DNA of 64,000 nt from Legionella israelensis (GCF_004571175.1 NZ_CP038273.1:2728001-2792000), one strand, 5' to 3'. Counted from the stretch's first letter, positions 18,341-27,796 are shown. The notes: generated from the letters alone by a model not told the origin. Program-made: numbers and translations.

Positions 18341-19921
18341 TCATTTTCCAGGAAAAATGATCGTTGCTGCCTTTTCTGATGTTTTATTGATGACAATACC
18401 GTCTGCCGCCTCAAAAAACGGCCTGACCATTTGCGGAGAAATGTAGATGTCAGCCTCAGTACCATTCACCGTAACATGCATGGGTATCGTGACATCCTGC
18501 TCGGCTTGATTGGACTGAAGTTGATGACCCTTATACATGACGATTGAGCCATCGCCGATAACAGGTGTGACGGTATATGTGTTTTGATCTGAATAGGGGT
18601 CGATGATTCTGGTGCCGCTCATGTCGCCTAAGCTGATGGTAACCGGTGAAGGATTGTTGCCATTTGAATCATGCAAGGTTCCATCTTGTGCCAGGGCATC
18701 ATCGTAGGCAAAGGTATAAATGGCCTCATTGAAACTGTGCAAAGCTTTGGAATATAAGTCGTACCAAGGCCCCTGATCAACTGAAGGCCATAAATCATTA
18801 TTCTGATAATAATGGTTTTTATGGGTTTTAAAGTACTCTTGATTGAGTAAAGTTTTGTCAGGAGCAGGCAGAAAACCTACTTCAAAGGCTGATGTCAGTT
18901 GGCGGACGATAATGGCTTTGGGCGTGTTGTTTTCCGCATCAAAACTGTCGCCAGCACCGGCAAAAAATGCCCGTGAAAGGCTTGGTTTGGCAATAGCAAC
19001 CGTGCTGGTTTTGCTTTGATTTGAAAAAATAAATTGATCATTTTCCACCCGTCCAGTGAAGAGATAATCATCCAGTTTCATGAAAGGAGCTATCTCGCTG
19101 CAATCGATTTGTAAAGTATGCGTTTTATAGTACTCCCAGAGGTTGTCTATGTAACTGAAGCCGTAGCGTGATTCATTGTTTAAGTAATCTGGATCAAAGG
19201 GTTGGGTATTGGGGACACCTTTTATCATGGCTTTCCCAGGTGATATTAAACGTAATATGGTATCGTCATAACTTAAGAATAAGTGATTCCACTCATGGTT
19301 TGTGGTCATGTCGTATTGGGTAAACTGTTGTTCCACCTGCTGTAAGATATCCGCACGCGGTTTGGATAATCCCGCTTTATTTAACTCGGAGACAGCGCCC
19401 TTTTGTTCGATGGTAATAGGGATTGAGAAAAAATCGACGGCAGTAGGATTGATCCAGGTTCCATCTTTATTGAAGGTAAATTCGACTTTGTCATAGAGTG
19501 TATAATAATTATTGTCTCTCGGTTTAAAACCGTCAGGATCAACAATCCGATTGGTCTTTTTATCGATGTGCAGATCCAGCGGGTAATTCAAGGAAAAATA
19601 GATTCTTCCGGAGTCAACCTGGGGCAAATACAAGGTTACTTTGCCTTCATTAGCCGTTAATTTTGACAAAGGATAAGAATAGGAATTTAAGGGAGTATCA
19701 GGAGAGATTATTTCACACTGACCTTTGCCATTATCGTCAAAAGACATGATGCAATCTTTTCCTGAAAGGCTGGCTTTCACCAAAACATATAAATTTTGAT
19801 CGCTTGCAATATTGGTCTGATTTTTGATATTTACTGGAAAATAAGCGGCAGCTATAAGATTTGAACTATAGAAGAGTGTTGCCAATAAACTTGTTTTAAA
19901 CATTTTGTTTGCTTTTGTCAT
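18341..19921 (-). CDS. secreted GH64-type beta-1,3-glucanase
   Basis: A 526-residue protein with a signal peptide (through about residue 26, ...FYSSNLIAAAYFP). The first ~150 residues form a beta-rich thaumatin-like part. DPDGFKPRDNNYYTLYDKVEFTFN, then WINPTAVDFFSIPI, and later YTFAYDDALAQDGT are hallmarks of the GH64 beta-1,3-glucanase fold. Known GH64 enzymes release oligosaccharides from fungal or laminarin-type glucans. Export is likely by Sec and possibly onward by a type II system, which I infer from Legionella biology. A C-terminal extension after about residue 440 (PVTISLG...YSDQNTYTV) is unassigned. Stand-alone gene. Confidence 0.8.
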   Translation of the reverse strand: MTKANKMFKTSLLATLFYSSNLIAAAYFPVNIKNQTNIASDQNLYVLVKASLSGKDCIMSFDDNGKGQCEIISPDTPLNSYSYPLSKLTANEGKVTLYLPQVDSGRIYFSLNYPLDLHIDKKTNRIVDPDGFKPRDNNYYTLYDKVEFTFNKDGTWINPTAVDFFSIPITIEQKGAVSELNKAGLSKPRADILQQVEQQFTQYDMTTNHEWNHLFLSYDDTILRLISPGKAMIKGVPNTQPFDPDYLNNESRYGFSYIDNLWEYYKTHTLQIDCSEIAPFMKLDDYLFTGRVENDQFIFSNQSKTSTVAIAKPSLSRAFFAGAGDSFDAENNTPKAIIVRQLTSAFEVGFLPAPDKTLLNQEYFKTHKNHYYQNNDLWPSVDQGPWYDLYSKALHSFNEAIYTFAYDDALAQDGTLHDSNGNNPSPVTISLGDMSGTRIIDPYSDQNTYTVTPVIGDGSIVMYKGHQLQSNQAEQDVTIPMHVTVNGTEADIYISPQMVRPFFEAADGIVINKTSEKAATIIFPGK

Positions 19922-20019
19922 AAAATCTATCCATCATTGCATGATATGTTTATTTTAGTGACAAAAATAAATACAATAAAGACGAATGTGAAAAGATAAA
20001 TGTAAAGAAACGGTAATAT

Positions 20020-20069
20020 CGATATTCGCATCTGCGGCTTTTTATCCAAAAAATACTGTGCGAATATCG
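20020..20069. repeat. 50-bp hairpin with 11-bp arms (CGATATTCGCA)
   Basis: CGATATTCGCA at 20020-20030 pairs perfectly with 20059-20069. The loop includes CCAAAAAATACTGTG, close to the inner part of the short repeat family at 4802. The string AATATCGATATTCGC also occurs at 39609-39623. It lies upstream of the membrane protein gene at 20112. Confidence 0.6.
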
Positions 20070-20111
20070 GGCAATAATTTTAATTCTTTGCTACAAACTG
20101 GATAAAATTCA

Positions 20112-20573
20112 TTGTCTTTGAATGAAATAATATTATCCAGAAATCATTTGGGAAAGATTATGTTCTTCACCTTAGTGTTGCTGGTTTTAAGTGCCGCCAT
20201 TGTGGTCTTTTTTTCAGAAGAGTTTGCAGAATTTATAAAGAAACTTGCAAAAATTCCCGGGGTTAAACTTTTTGTTCCGTTATTTATCGCTTCCTGGTTT
20301 GTTATTTATTTTGAATACTGGGTAGGACTGATGCTTTTTTATGTGCATCGATGGATTGAATTCGATATTCAGTTACTCATGGATATATTGCCTTTTGAAT
20401 GGGGCGCGAGAAAAACGGCACAAATCATTAATTTGTCTCTGATGACCGTTGCGCCAGTGATCCTTTTTGACTGGTTTTATAAGAGAAAACATCATCACCG
20501 GCCTTTTACATATATCCGTTTATTATTTATCGTACTTTTTATTTTCTTTAGTCTACTGATGCTGGTGGTTTAG
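20112..20573 (+). CDS. integral membrane protein of unknown function
   Basis: A 153-residue protein with four likely membrane helices (about 16-34, 51-70 running into 71-80, 103-122 and 131-152). A basic loop KRKHHHRPFTYIR lies before the last helix. The start MSLNEIILSRNHLGK gives a short polar lead. I recognise no family. It is read toward queA but a 120-bp gap separates them, so cotranscription is uncertain. Confidence 0.6.
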   Translation: MSLNEIILSRNHLGKIMFFTLVLLVLSAAIVVFFSEEFAEFIKKLAKIPGVKLFVPLFIASWFVIYFEYWVGLMLFYVHRWIEFDIQLLMDILPFEWGARKTAQIINLSLMTVAPVILFDWFYKRKHHHRPFTYIRLLFIVLFIFFSLLMLVV

Positions 20574-20693
20574 AAAGGACAAAACGGCTATTATAAGAAC
20601 AGTGAACATGTTGAAGTCTTGATGTTCTCGAATGAGTCCATAAAAAATGCTTGACCTTAATCTGTGAATTATTGTTGTTAGATTTTATTAATT

Positions 20694-21710
20694 ATGAAAA
20701 AACAAGATTTTTATTTTGACTTGCCACCTGAGCTTATTGCCCAATATCCTCTGTCCAATCGCAGTGATTCAAGACTGTTGACGTATTCTCGGGCAACAGG
20801 GGAATATGGTCATCATATATTCAAGGACTTGCCAGACTTTCTTCGTACCGGTGATGTATTGATCATGAATGACAGCAAAGTGATTCCTGCAAGATTATAT
20901 GGACACAAAACCACGGGTGGTAAAATTGAGTTACTGGTTGAACGCATTGTTGATGAAAGAACTTTTTTAGCCCATATAAAGACCAGTAAAGCACCTAAAC
21001 CAGGGAGTCAAATACGGCTTGATCATGATTTCATCATTGAAATCGCTGGACGTCAGGATGATTTGTTTGTATGTGTCTCAGAAAAGGAGGTTTTTGAAGT
21101 ATTATATCAAGTCGGCCATATCCCCCTGCCTCCTTATATTACACGTCGTGAGGAATTGCTTGATGAGCAACGTTATCAGACGATTTATGCTAGAAAAGAA
21201 GGCTCGGTTGCAGCTCCAACAGCAGGTTTACATTTCGATGAATCCATTATTAGCCGCTTGATAGCCAAAGGCATTCACATCGGTTATTTAACATTACACG
21301 TTGGGGCTGGAACATTTCGACCCGTTCGTTGCGAAAACATCAAGGAACACAAAATGCATAGCGAGCATTACTCTATAGACGCTGAGCTGTGCAGTTTAGT
21401 CAATCAAACACGAGCGCGGGGTGGACGCATCATAGCCGTGGGCACAACAGCGATGCGTACTCTTGAGTCAGCGGCTGACGATAATGGTCTACTGCATCCA
21501 CGTTATGGAGAGACCGATATTTTTATTTATCCAGGGTATAAATTTAAGATCTGTAATGGTTTAATCACCAATTTTCATCTTCCTGAGTCTACATTATTGA
21601 TGTTGGTTTCGGCATTTATTGGGCATAAAACCGCTATGGCTCTATATAAAGAGGCTATTGAGAAGCAATATCGCTTTTTCAGTTACGGTGATACCAGCTT
21701 ATTGTTATAA
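20694..21710 (+). CDS. queA: S-adenosylmethionine:tRNA ribosyltransferase-isomerase QueA
   Basis: A 338-residue enzyme transferring the ribosyl moiety of SAM to preQ1-modified tRNA to give epoxyqueuosine. Motifs: FYFDLPPELIAQYPLSNRSDSRLL at the N-terminus, VLIMNDSKVIPARLYG, GHIPLPPYITR, GSVAAPTAGLHFD, LHVGAGTFRPVR, and the C-terminal NFHLPESTLLMLVSAF. The length is normal. It begins a queA-tgt locus-yajC-secD-secF cluster whose second gene here is a degenerate Tgt. Confidence 0.97.
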   Translation: MKKQDFYFDLPPELIAQYPLSNRSDSRLLTYSRATGEYGHHIFKDLPDFLRTGDVLIMNDSKVIPARLYGHKTTGGKIELLVERIVDERTFLAHIKTSKAPKPGSQIRLDHDFIIEIAGRQDDLFVCVSEKEVFEVLYQVGHIPLPPYITRREELLDEQRYQTIYARKEGSVAAPTAGLHFDESIISRLIAKGIHIGYLTLHVGAGTFRPVRCENIKEHKMHSEHYSIDAELCSLVNQTRARGGRIIAVGTTAMRTLESAADDNGLLHPRYGETDIFIYPGYKFKICNGLITNFHLPESTLLMLVSAFIGHKTAMALYKEAIEKQYRFFSYGDTSLLL

Positions 21711-21740
21711 CCTAATACGGTAAATGGCAGGTGAGTGTAT

Positions 21741-22583
21741 ATGAGCAATCAAAAATACGGTTTTGTCCCGCCGATAGATACAAGAGCCGGTGCTTGCCTG
21801 ACAGCGGCAAACTGGCAGGAGGCAGGCCTATCGGCTTTGTCCTGTTCTCTGGAGCCCTTGCTGTTTAAACCAGGCGTTTCCGTGTTGAAACAAATGACTC
21901 AGTTGAGTGATTTTATGGGCTGGTCACAAACGTTTGTTGTTAAGTTGCTGACCATGCCTCTGAACGAAGAGACCTATACCTTGCGTTCTCCCTATGACGG
22001 TTCGGGCTTGCATATTGGCCTGAAAGAATGCATACAGCTGGTTAATCATCTTGCCCCGGATTATTTAGTCTTGCCTGAAGGTATGGAGCGTTTAAACTGG
22101 GTCATGGAAGAGCTTCTTGCTGAGTCTGTTTTTCCCCTGATTGCTGCAAGAGATTTTGATACGATTGAAACCAGACGCTCATTTGGAATTTACTATACCC
22201 CGGAAATGCATCCGCCTGCCCTAATAAAAATGGATAGACGCTATCATGATCCCCTCCCTTTTGCATGGCTTGGTGACATTGAACCAGGTAAAATTAAACG
22301 ACTGATAGAGCAAGGTGCTTTATTTGTAGAATCGGATCGCCCTTTAAGCGATGCTTATAAGGGGCTTGTATATACGACAAAAGGACAAATAAATCTGACT
22401 GAGTCTGGGGTGGCTGAGCAATATGAGCTTATTGATTCGAAATGCACATGCCCAACATGTGAACAGCAATTCAGTCGTGCTTATTTACACCACTTGCTTC
22501 AGCACACTCCTTTGTTATGCCATCGACTTTTGATTCAACATAACAGTTATTTTATCCAGCAAGCTATGACCCCTCAGTCTTAA
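21741..22583 (+). CDS. degenerate tRNA-guanine transglycosylase-like protein
   Basis: A 280-residue protein in the place normally held by tgt. Its C-terminus keeps the Tgt zinc site: CTCPTC, then SRAYLHHL and IQHN (Cys 235, 237 and 240 and His 267, counted from the ATG). The upstream LRSPYDGSGLHIGLKECIQ aligns with the Tgt block before the first catalytic Asp. The hallmark catalytic stretch 'DMFDCVMPTRNAR' is replaced by LFVESDRPLSDAYKG, and the N-terminal MPVGT region is not recognisable. At about 100 residues below Tgt length it is unlikely to exchange bases alone. It may partner a true Tgt, as eukaryotic QTRT2 does. An AGGTGAG site supports the ATG at 21741. Confidence 0.75.
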   Translation: MSNQKYGFVPPIDTRAGACLTAANWQEAGLSALSCSLEPLLFKPGVSVLKQMTQLSDFMGWSQTFVVKLLTMPLNEETYTLRSPYDGSGLHIGLKECIQLVNHLAPDYLVLPEGMERLNWVMEELLAESVFPLIAARDFDTIETRRSFGIYYTPEMHPPALIKMDRRYHDPLPFAWLGDIEPGKIKRLIEQGALFVESDRPLSDAYKGLVYTTKGQINLTESGVAEQYELIDSKCTCPTCEQQFSRAYLHHLLQHTPLLCHRLLIQHNSYFIQQAMTPQS

Positions 22584-22737
22584 CCTCAGTCTTCCAAAAC
22601 CATTTTCTTCTCAATAAAATATCCGGAAATCATTGAAAAAAGAATTTGCTCATTTACGACGGAAAGAAATCACTATATTATGTCAAGCTTATTGTAAGAT
22701 GGCTGCCTGATATTAGGAGCCTGATGGATTTCATAAC

Positions 22738-22791
22738 TAGGTTCTGTGAACAAAATTTTCGCTCTGTGAAAATTATTGTTCACAGAACCTA
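22738..22791. repeat. strong palindrome TAGGTTCTGTGAACAA upstream of yajC
   Basis: The 16-bp arm 22738-22753 is the exact complement of 22776-22791. A further AATTTTC/GAAAATT pairing lies inside around a GCTCTGT loop. The stem would exceed 20 bp. The outer sequence is shared with hairpins or half-sites at 16245 and 60288. There is no uridine run, so it is not a classical terminator. Confidence 0.85.
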
Positions 22792-22848
22792 ACATGAGCT
22801 TGTCATAAAACACGTTAATTAGGTTATTGTCGATTTCGGGAGATTTTA

Positions 22849-23184
22849 ATGAGCTTTTTTATAAGTGATGCTGTTGCAGCAACCACTCCGGCTACTGGAG
22901 GCCAAGCCGATGGTACTTTTTCTTTGATCATGATTGCCGCTATCTTTGTCCTGTTTTATTTCATGCTGATAAGACCACAGAATAAAAGAGCCAGGGAACA
23001 TCGTGAAATGATAAGCAAATTAAAAAAAGGCGATGAGATAGTCACTTCAGGAGGAATTCTGGCAAAGGTGGTTGGCTTAGATGAGCAATATATAAAAATA
23101 AGTCCAGCAGAAGGTATTGAGTTTAGTTTGCAACGTGGTGCCGTAAGCAGTGTGTTGCCTAAAGGCACGATAAAATCCCTTTAA
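22849..23184 (+). CDS. yajC: preprotein translocase subunit YajC
   Basis: A 111-residue single-span membrane protein of the holotranslocon. The helix is at about residues 25-42 (FSLIMIAAIFVLFYFMLIRP). It is followed by the conserved RPQNKRAREHREMISKLKKGDEIVTSGGI block. It acts with SecD and SecF at SecYEG. It precedes secD by 21 bp, the canonical order. Confidence 0.96.
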   Translation: MSFFISDAVAATTPATGGQADGTFSLIMIAAIFVLFYFMLIRPQNKRAREHREMISKLKKGDEIVTSGGILAKVVGLDEQYIKISPAEGIEFSLQRGAVSSVLPKGTIKSL

Positions 23185-23205
23185 TCCGGTTTCAGGGACA
23201 AAAAT

Positions 23206-25077
23206 ATGCAAAATAAATATCCTTTATGGAAAAATCTGTTATTGATTTTGATTGCTGTTCTTAGTTTGATTTATGTACTTCCTAATCTTTACAGTGAAGA
23301 TCCCGCTGTACAAATTTCCTATGACAATGCCATTGATGGTACACAAATCGAACAAAAAGTGCGGGAAATCCTGAATGAAGCCCATCTGGATTTTAAAAAA
23401 ATTACCGTGAACAACGATCAAATCGAGATTCGCTTTTCTTCCACAGACACTCAGATCCTCGCCAGAGATGCCCTTAAGCGTAGTTTAGGGGACAAATATA
23501 CCATAGCATTAAACCTTGCTGCATCGACGCCAGCCTGGCTGACATCGATTGGCGCAACACCAATGAAACAAGGCCTGGATTTACGGGGAGGGGTTCATTT
23601 CTTACTGGAAGTGGATATTGACAGTGTGATTAATCGCCGGTACGAAGGGTTAATGAAAAATATGGGTCAGGACTTGCGAGAGGCTGGTATCCGCTATGCC
23701 AGTATTCGTCATATTCCTAACACGGGTGTATCGGTTGCATTCCGTGCTTCTCAAGAATTGGAAAAGGCGGTGCAGCAATTAAAGCCAAAGTTTCCTGAAT
23801 TTACCTTCAACGTCAAAAATTACAATAATTCAGTCGTTATTTCTCTCTCTCTCACAGAACTGAACCAGCTCAGACAAAATACCATTGAACAAACCATGAG
23901 TATTTTGCGCAATCGGGTGAATGAACTGGGTGTGGGTGAGGCCGTTGTACAACAGCAAGGAGCTACCCGCGTTGCTGTAGATTTGCCCGGGATACAGGAT
24001 GCTGCCAGGGCCAAACAGATTCTGGGAGGTACAGCCACTTTGGAATTTCATCTGGTGGACCACGAGCATGATCCTGAAATTGCCAAACAGACAGGTGCTA
24101 TTCCTTTTGGCAGTAAACTGTATATGACGGATGGCCGGCCAATGTTGCTGAAGCGGCAAGTAGTTTTGAGTGGAGACTCTATTACCAGTGCCGTTTCCAG
24201 TTTTGATCAACAGACTGCATCACCAGCTGTGCAGATTCAGCTTGGCGGTGGTGGAGAAAGTATGTTCACCAAAATTACCCGCGAAAATATCGGTAAACGA
24301 ATGGCCATTGTCTTTGTTGAAACAAAGACAGATCTGCAAAATGTAGATGGTGAGCAGAAGCGAATTACCCATCGCGAAGAACGGATCATTAGTGCCCCTG
24401 TCATTCAGAGTGCTTTAGGTAACAATTTTCAGATTACAGGCCTTACCGATAGCAAGGAAGCGAGTAACCTGGCTTTGCTTCTTCGTGCAGGAGCCTTGCC
24501 TGCAGCTATTTATCCTGTCGAAGAACGTACCGTAGGTCCAAGTTTAGGAAAAGAAAACATCAGGCGCGGACTTATTTCTCTTGAAGTCGGCATGGGACTT
24601 ATTCTTCTCCTAATGGTGGTCTATTATCGTTTTTTTGGATTGGTTGCAGATATTGCTTTAGTTCTAAACCTTATTATTTTGGGGGCTTTGCTTTCTATTA
24701 TCGACGCTACACTGACTTTACCTGGTATTGCCGGTATTGTTTTGACCGTCGGTATGGCTGTGGATGCGAATGTGTTGATCTATGAGCGTATTCGTGAAGA
24801 ATTGCGCAGTGGCCTGTCTCCACAAGCGGCTATTTATGCCGGTTACGATCGGGCATTTTCAACAATTCTTGATGCCAATATCACCACACTGATTGTGGGG
24901 ATTGTTTTATTTGCCATCGGTACCGGGCCAGTTCGCGGTTTTGCTGTGGTTCTGTGTTTAGGCTTATTGACTTCCATGCTTACGGGTATCACCTATACCA
25001 GAGCTCTCGTGAACTGGATTTACGGTCAAAGAAAGATTAAGAAATTATCTATTGGCATTAATATCAGATCAACATAA
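23206..25077 (+). CDS. secD: protein-export membrane protein SecD
   Basis: A 623-residue RND-fold component using the proton gradient to complete Sec export. TM1 is at about residues 7-26. Next comes the periplasmic P1 domain with GLDLRGGVHFLLEVD (near 126-140). The C-terminal five-helix block begins near 450 (SLGKENIRRGLISLEVGMGLILL) and includes the DATLTLPGIAGIVLTVGMAVDANVLIYERIREE signature with the conserved Asp. It is complete; a 131-bp gap with a CGACATC hairpin lies before secF. Confidence 0.96.
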   Translation: MQNKYPLWKNLLLILIAVLSLIYVLPNLYSEDPAVQISYDNAIDGTQIEQKVREILNEAHLDFKKITVNNDQIEIRFSSTDTQILARDALKRSLGDKYTIALNLAASTPAWLTSIGATPMKQGLDLRGGVHFLLEVDIDSVINRRYEGLMKNMGQDLREAGIRYASIRHIPNTGVSVAFRASQELEKAVQQLKPKFPEFTFNVKNYNNSVVISLSLTELNQLRQNTIEQTMSILRNRVNELGVGEAVVQQQGATRVAVDLPGIQDAARAKQILGGTATLEFHLVDHEHDPEIAKQTGAIPFGSKLYMTDGRPMLLKRQVVLSGDSITSAVSSFDQQTASPAVQIQLGGGGESMFTKITRENIGKRMAIVFVETKTDLQNVDGEQKRITHREERIISAPVIQSALGNNFQITGLTDSKEASNLALLLRAGALPAAIYPVEERTVGPSLGKENIRRGLISLEVGMGLILLLMVVYYRFFGLVADIALVLNLIILGALLSIIDATLTLPGIAGIVLTVGMAVDANVLIYERIREELRSGLSPQAAIYAGYDRAFSTILDANITTLIVGIVLFAIGTGPVRGFAVVLCLGLLTSMLTGITYTRALVNWIYGQRKIKKLSIGINIRST

Positions 25078-25208
25078 GTAACTCTTATATTGATTGGCTA
25101 CTTTGGTTGATTTCTGTATAAAAAACTGTGCTTTTTATAAGCTAATACTTGTTTAGCGACATCCAAGCTAATGCTTTTGATGTCGAACTCATTACTTGAG
25201 AGGTTGAG

Positions 25209-26126
25209 ATGGAATTTTTTAATCCAAATTCAAAAATTGATTTTATGGGTGCGCGTTACTGGACAGCAGCGTTTTCCATTTTAGTCTTTGTGGTTTCGCT
25301 CAGCGCTTTATACATTTATGGTCTTAAGTGGGGATTGGATTTTACCGGCGGTACGCAAATTGAGGTCTCTTTTCCAGAGTCGGCTGATTTAGCAAAGATT
25401 CGGGAGGATTTATATAAAGCTGATTTTAAGGAAGCGCAAGTGGTCAGTTATGGCACTTCAAGAGATGTCCTTATCAGCATAGGTCCTCGTGTTGACATCG
25501 ATCAAACTGAATTGGTGAATCGCGTATTGAAACAACTTCCGGGAGCTGTTAGCAAGCGCGTGGATTATGTTGGACCTCAGGTAGGACAGGAGCTGGCGAC
25601 AAAAGGAATTCTCGCTATCATTGTTTCTTTGCTGGCTACAATGATCTACATTGCCATGCGATTTGAATATCGTCTTGCTGTAAGCTCTGCTGTGGCCTTG
25701 ATTCATGATCCCGTACTGATTCTTGGAGTATTTGCTTTGTTTGGCTTTGAGTTTGATTTAAAAGCGCTGGCAGGATTATTGGCGGTGATTGGTTACTCCC
25801 TTAACGATACCATTGTGGTGTTTGATCGTGTACGGGAGAATTTTATTAAGCTGCGCCGCTCGGATACTATCGAGATCATGAATATCTCCATTAACCAGAC
25901 CTTGTCACGAACGATCATGACCTCAGTACTGACTTTATTTGTCGTTGTGGCCTTATTTGTCTATGGAGGAGAAACGATCCGGGGATTTTCTCTTGCATTG
26001 ATCATTGGTATCGTTATTGGCACATACTCTTCCATTTATGTAGCAGGTGCATTGGCCGTTTCCATGGGATTAAACCGCAGAGATTTTCTGCCAACGTCCA
26101 ATAAGATCATTGATGACAGGCCCTAG
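25209..26126 (+). CDS. secF: protein-export membrane protein SecF
   Basis: A 305-residue partner of SecD. TM1 lies near residues 18-36, then GLKWGLDFTGGTQIEVSFPE, a periplasmic domain, and five helices with the AGLLAVIGYSLNDTIVVFDRVREN motif (about 195-218). NISINQTLSRTIMTS is typical of SecF. An AGAGGTTGAG ribosome site precedes the ATG. It ends the queA-secF cluster. Confidence 0.96.
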   Translation: MEFFNPNSKIDFMGARYWTAAFSILVFVVSLSALYIYGLKWGLDFTGGTQIEVSFPESADLAKIREDLYKADFKEAQVVSYGTSRDVLISIGPRVDIDQTELVNRVLKQLPGAVSKRVDYVGPQVGQELATKGILAIIVSLLATMIYIAMRFEYRLAVSSAVALIHDPVLILGVFALFGFEFDLKALAGLLAVIGYSLNDTIVVFDRVRENFIKLRRSDTIEIMNISINQTLSRTIMTSVLTLFVVVALFVYGGETIRGFSLALIIGIVIGTYSSIYVAGALAVSMGLNRRDFLPTSNKIIDDRP

Positions 26127-26302
26127 AGCGCCGAATGATTATTGATGGCTCAAAAATATTTACTCTGTCTCGGCTTGACCTCAGCATCCAGTGATGCTGT
26201 GAAATTTCTGGCCTCGCGGACAGGCGGCGGGACGTAGAAATTGTATATGAATCAATACCTTTCTTTATAGTCAAATATTGGATGTATAATTTTAAATCAT
26301 TT

Positions 26303-26331
26303 AGTGCCCTGGAAGACCAAGGCTGGGCACT
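26303..26331. terminator. hairpin AGTGCCC/GGGCACT between secF and phhB
   Basis: A 7-bp GC-rich stem with a 15-nt loop lies in the gap between the convergent secF and phhB genes. No strong T-run follows, so it may be only a weak or Rho-assisted terminator. Confidence 0.4.
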
Positions 26332-26348
26332 TGCATCATGATTTATGA

Positions 26349-26690
26349 CTAATCAGCTAATAACTTATCTGTCTTGGCAGCGCAGATAAAATCATTTTGG
26401 GTTAGACCATTTAAGGCATGCGTCATAAAACTGACATGGCAATAATTATAGCCGACTTCCAGGTCGGGATGGTGATTCTCAACGTTAGCTATCCACGCTA
26501 AGGCGTTCACAAAAGCCATGGTTTCATAAAAATTTTTGAAAGAGAAAGAGCGCTTTAGCTTTTTTTGATCCGCCGTTACTCCCCATTTTTTATCCAGTTG
26601 TGGTAATAAATTTTCAATTTGCTCCTTGTTAAGAGCTGAACCAATCCCTTCGCAAGATTCGCAATGCTTGCTGCTCAAATCGCTGCTCAT
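26349..26690 (-). CDS. phhB: pterin-4a-carbinolamine dehydratase
   Basis: A 113-residue enzyme that dehydrates 4a-hydroxytetrahydrobiopterin, regenerating the cofactor of aromatic amino acid hydroxylases. The signature is complete: FKNFYETMAFVNALAWIANVENHHPDLEVGYNYCHVSFMTHALNGLTQNDF, with the HH-P-D and H catalytic residues. The N-terminal CESCEG pair is a small extra. Its start overlaps the hisC stop by 4 bp, so hisC and phhB are coupled; aromatic amino acid metabolism could link them, as HisC enzymes often also transaminate aromatic acids. Confidence 0.93.
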   Translation of the reverse strand: MSSDLSSKHCESCEGIGSALNKEQIENLLPQLDKKWGVTADQKKLKRSFSFKNFYETMAFVNALAWIANVENHHPDLEVGYNYCHVSFMTHALNGLTQNDFICAAKTDKLLAD

Positions 26691-27796
26691 GAATAAACTC
26701 CTCTTAGTGCTTCCAGAAAACGTGAATTTTGTTCGGGGGTGCCGATACTCACTCTTAAATAATTATCCATGTTGTATGGATGTAATGGTCGAACAATAAT
26801 ACCTTGATTTAATAAGTGCTGGTAGACGGGCAGGCCATCTTGTTTACAGTCAAAGGTAATAAAATTACAGACAGAGGGAATAAAATTCAATCCTAAGTCT
26901 GCTAATCCTTCAGTAATTTGTTTCATACCCAATTGATTGATTTCCAGAGTTTTTTCTATGAAGCCCTGATCGTCAAGTCCCACATAACCGGCTATAAGTG
27001 CGGCCTGATTGACGGCAAAGGGGAGCTGTAGACGCCTGAGGATATCTATTATTGAGGGATGAGCGATTGCATAACCTAATCTGAGGCCTGCAATACCGTA
27101 AGCTTTAGAAAATGTACGTGTCAGTACCAGATTTGAATATTTCTCAAGCCAGTTAATGGCATTATATTGCTGCTGGTTACGAGCATACTCGAAATAGGCT
27201 TCATCAAGAACAACCAAGGTGCGAGGATTAATCTCATCAAGCAAATGGAGTATATCTTCTTTTGAAATTAAAGTGCCGGTAGGGTTATTTGGGTTGGCCA
27301 GACAAATCAAACCGGTTTTTTCATCACAGGCTTCAATTAAGGCATTTACATCTACTTGCCAATTATTTTCTATAGCTACCGTTTTTACTGGTATTCCTAA
27401 AGTCTGGGCTTGAATCTGGTAGGTGCTGAAAGCGAACTGATGAGTTAATAAATGTTTGTTGGTATGAAGAGCAAAGCCTGACAACAGGAAATTGAAAATC
27501 TGATCGGAACCATTGGAAATAATCAATTGCTGAGGTTCGATGTTTAGGTGTTTTGCCAGTTTGTGCATTAAGGGATGAATCAGTGGCGCCGGGTAGGACG
27601 CTATGAGAGTATCTGACATGTCTGCCAGCGCCTGAAGAATGGAAGGGCTACAACCTAAGGGATTTTCATTGCTTGCCAGTTTGATGATGTTACTTATTCC
27701 CTGTTCTTGCTCAAGCTCTCTAACAGATTTGCCAGGTTTATAAGGCGATAAGGTACGAATACCTTGGTGTGGAAGTAGTTGAAAATCTACAGACAT
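26687..27796 (-). CDS. hisC: histidinol-phosphate/aromatic aminotransferase
   Basis: A 369-residue PLP class I/II aminotransferase. The start at 27796 (MSVDFQLLPHQGIRTLSPY) has an AAGGA site and fits the family; an upstream ATG at 27856 adds 20 residues. Motifs: YKPGKSVRELEQEQG, IKLASNENPLGCSP, NGSDQIF, LANPNNPTGT, VVLDEAYFEYA and RTFSKAYGIAGLRLGYA with the PLP lysine. It catalyses histidinol-phosphate transamination. No other his genes are nearby, and its coupling to phhB hints at use in aromatic metabolism (inference). Confidence 0.92.
   Translation of the reverse strand: MSVDFQLLPHQGIRTLSPYKPGKSVRELEQEQGISNIIKLASNENPLGCSPSILQALADMSDTLIASYPAPLIHPLMHKLAKHLNIEPQQLIISNGSDQIFNFLLSGFALHTNKHLLTHQFAFSTYQIQAQTLGIPVKTVAIENNWQVDVNALIEACDEKTGLICLANPNNPTGTLISKEDILHLLDEINPRTLVVLDEAYFEYARNQQQYNAINWLEKYSNLVLTRTFSKAYGIAGLRLGYAIAHPSIIDILRRLQLPFAVNQAALIAGYVGLDDQGFIEKTLEINQLGMKQITEGLADLGLNFIPSVCNFITFDCKQDGLPVYQHLLNQGIIVRPLHPYNMDNYLRVSIGTPEQNSRFLEALRGVYS

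Noticed and set aside
26155-26250. Inverted words around CTCGCGGACAGGCGGCGGGA after secF
   Set aside because: Only a 7-bp A/T-rich pairing (AATTTCT/AGAAATT) supports it; too weak to list as a feature.
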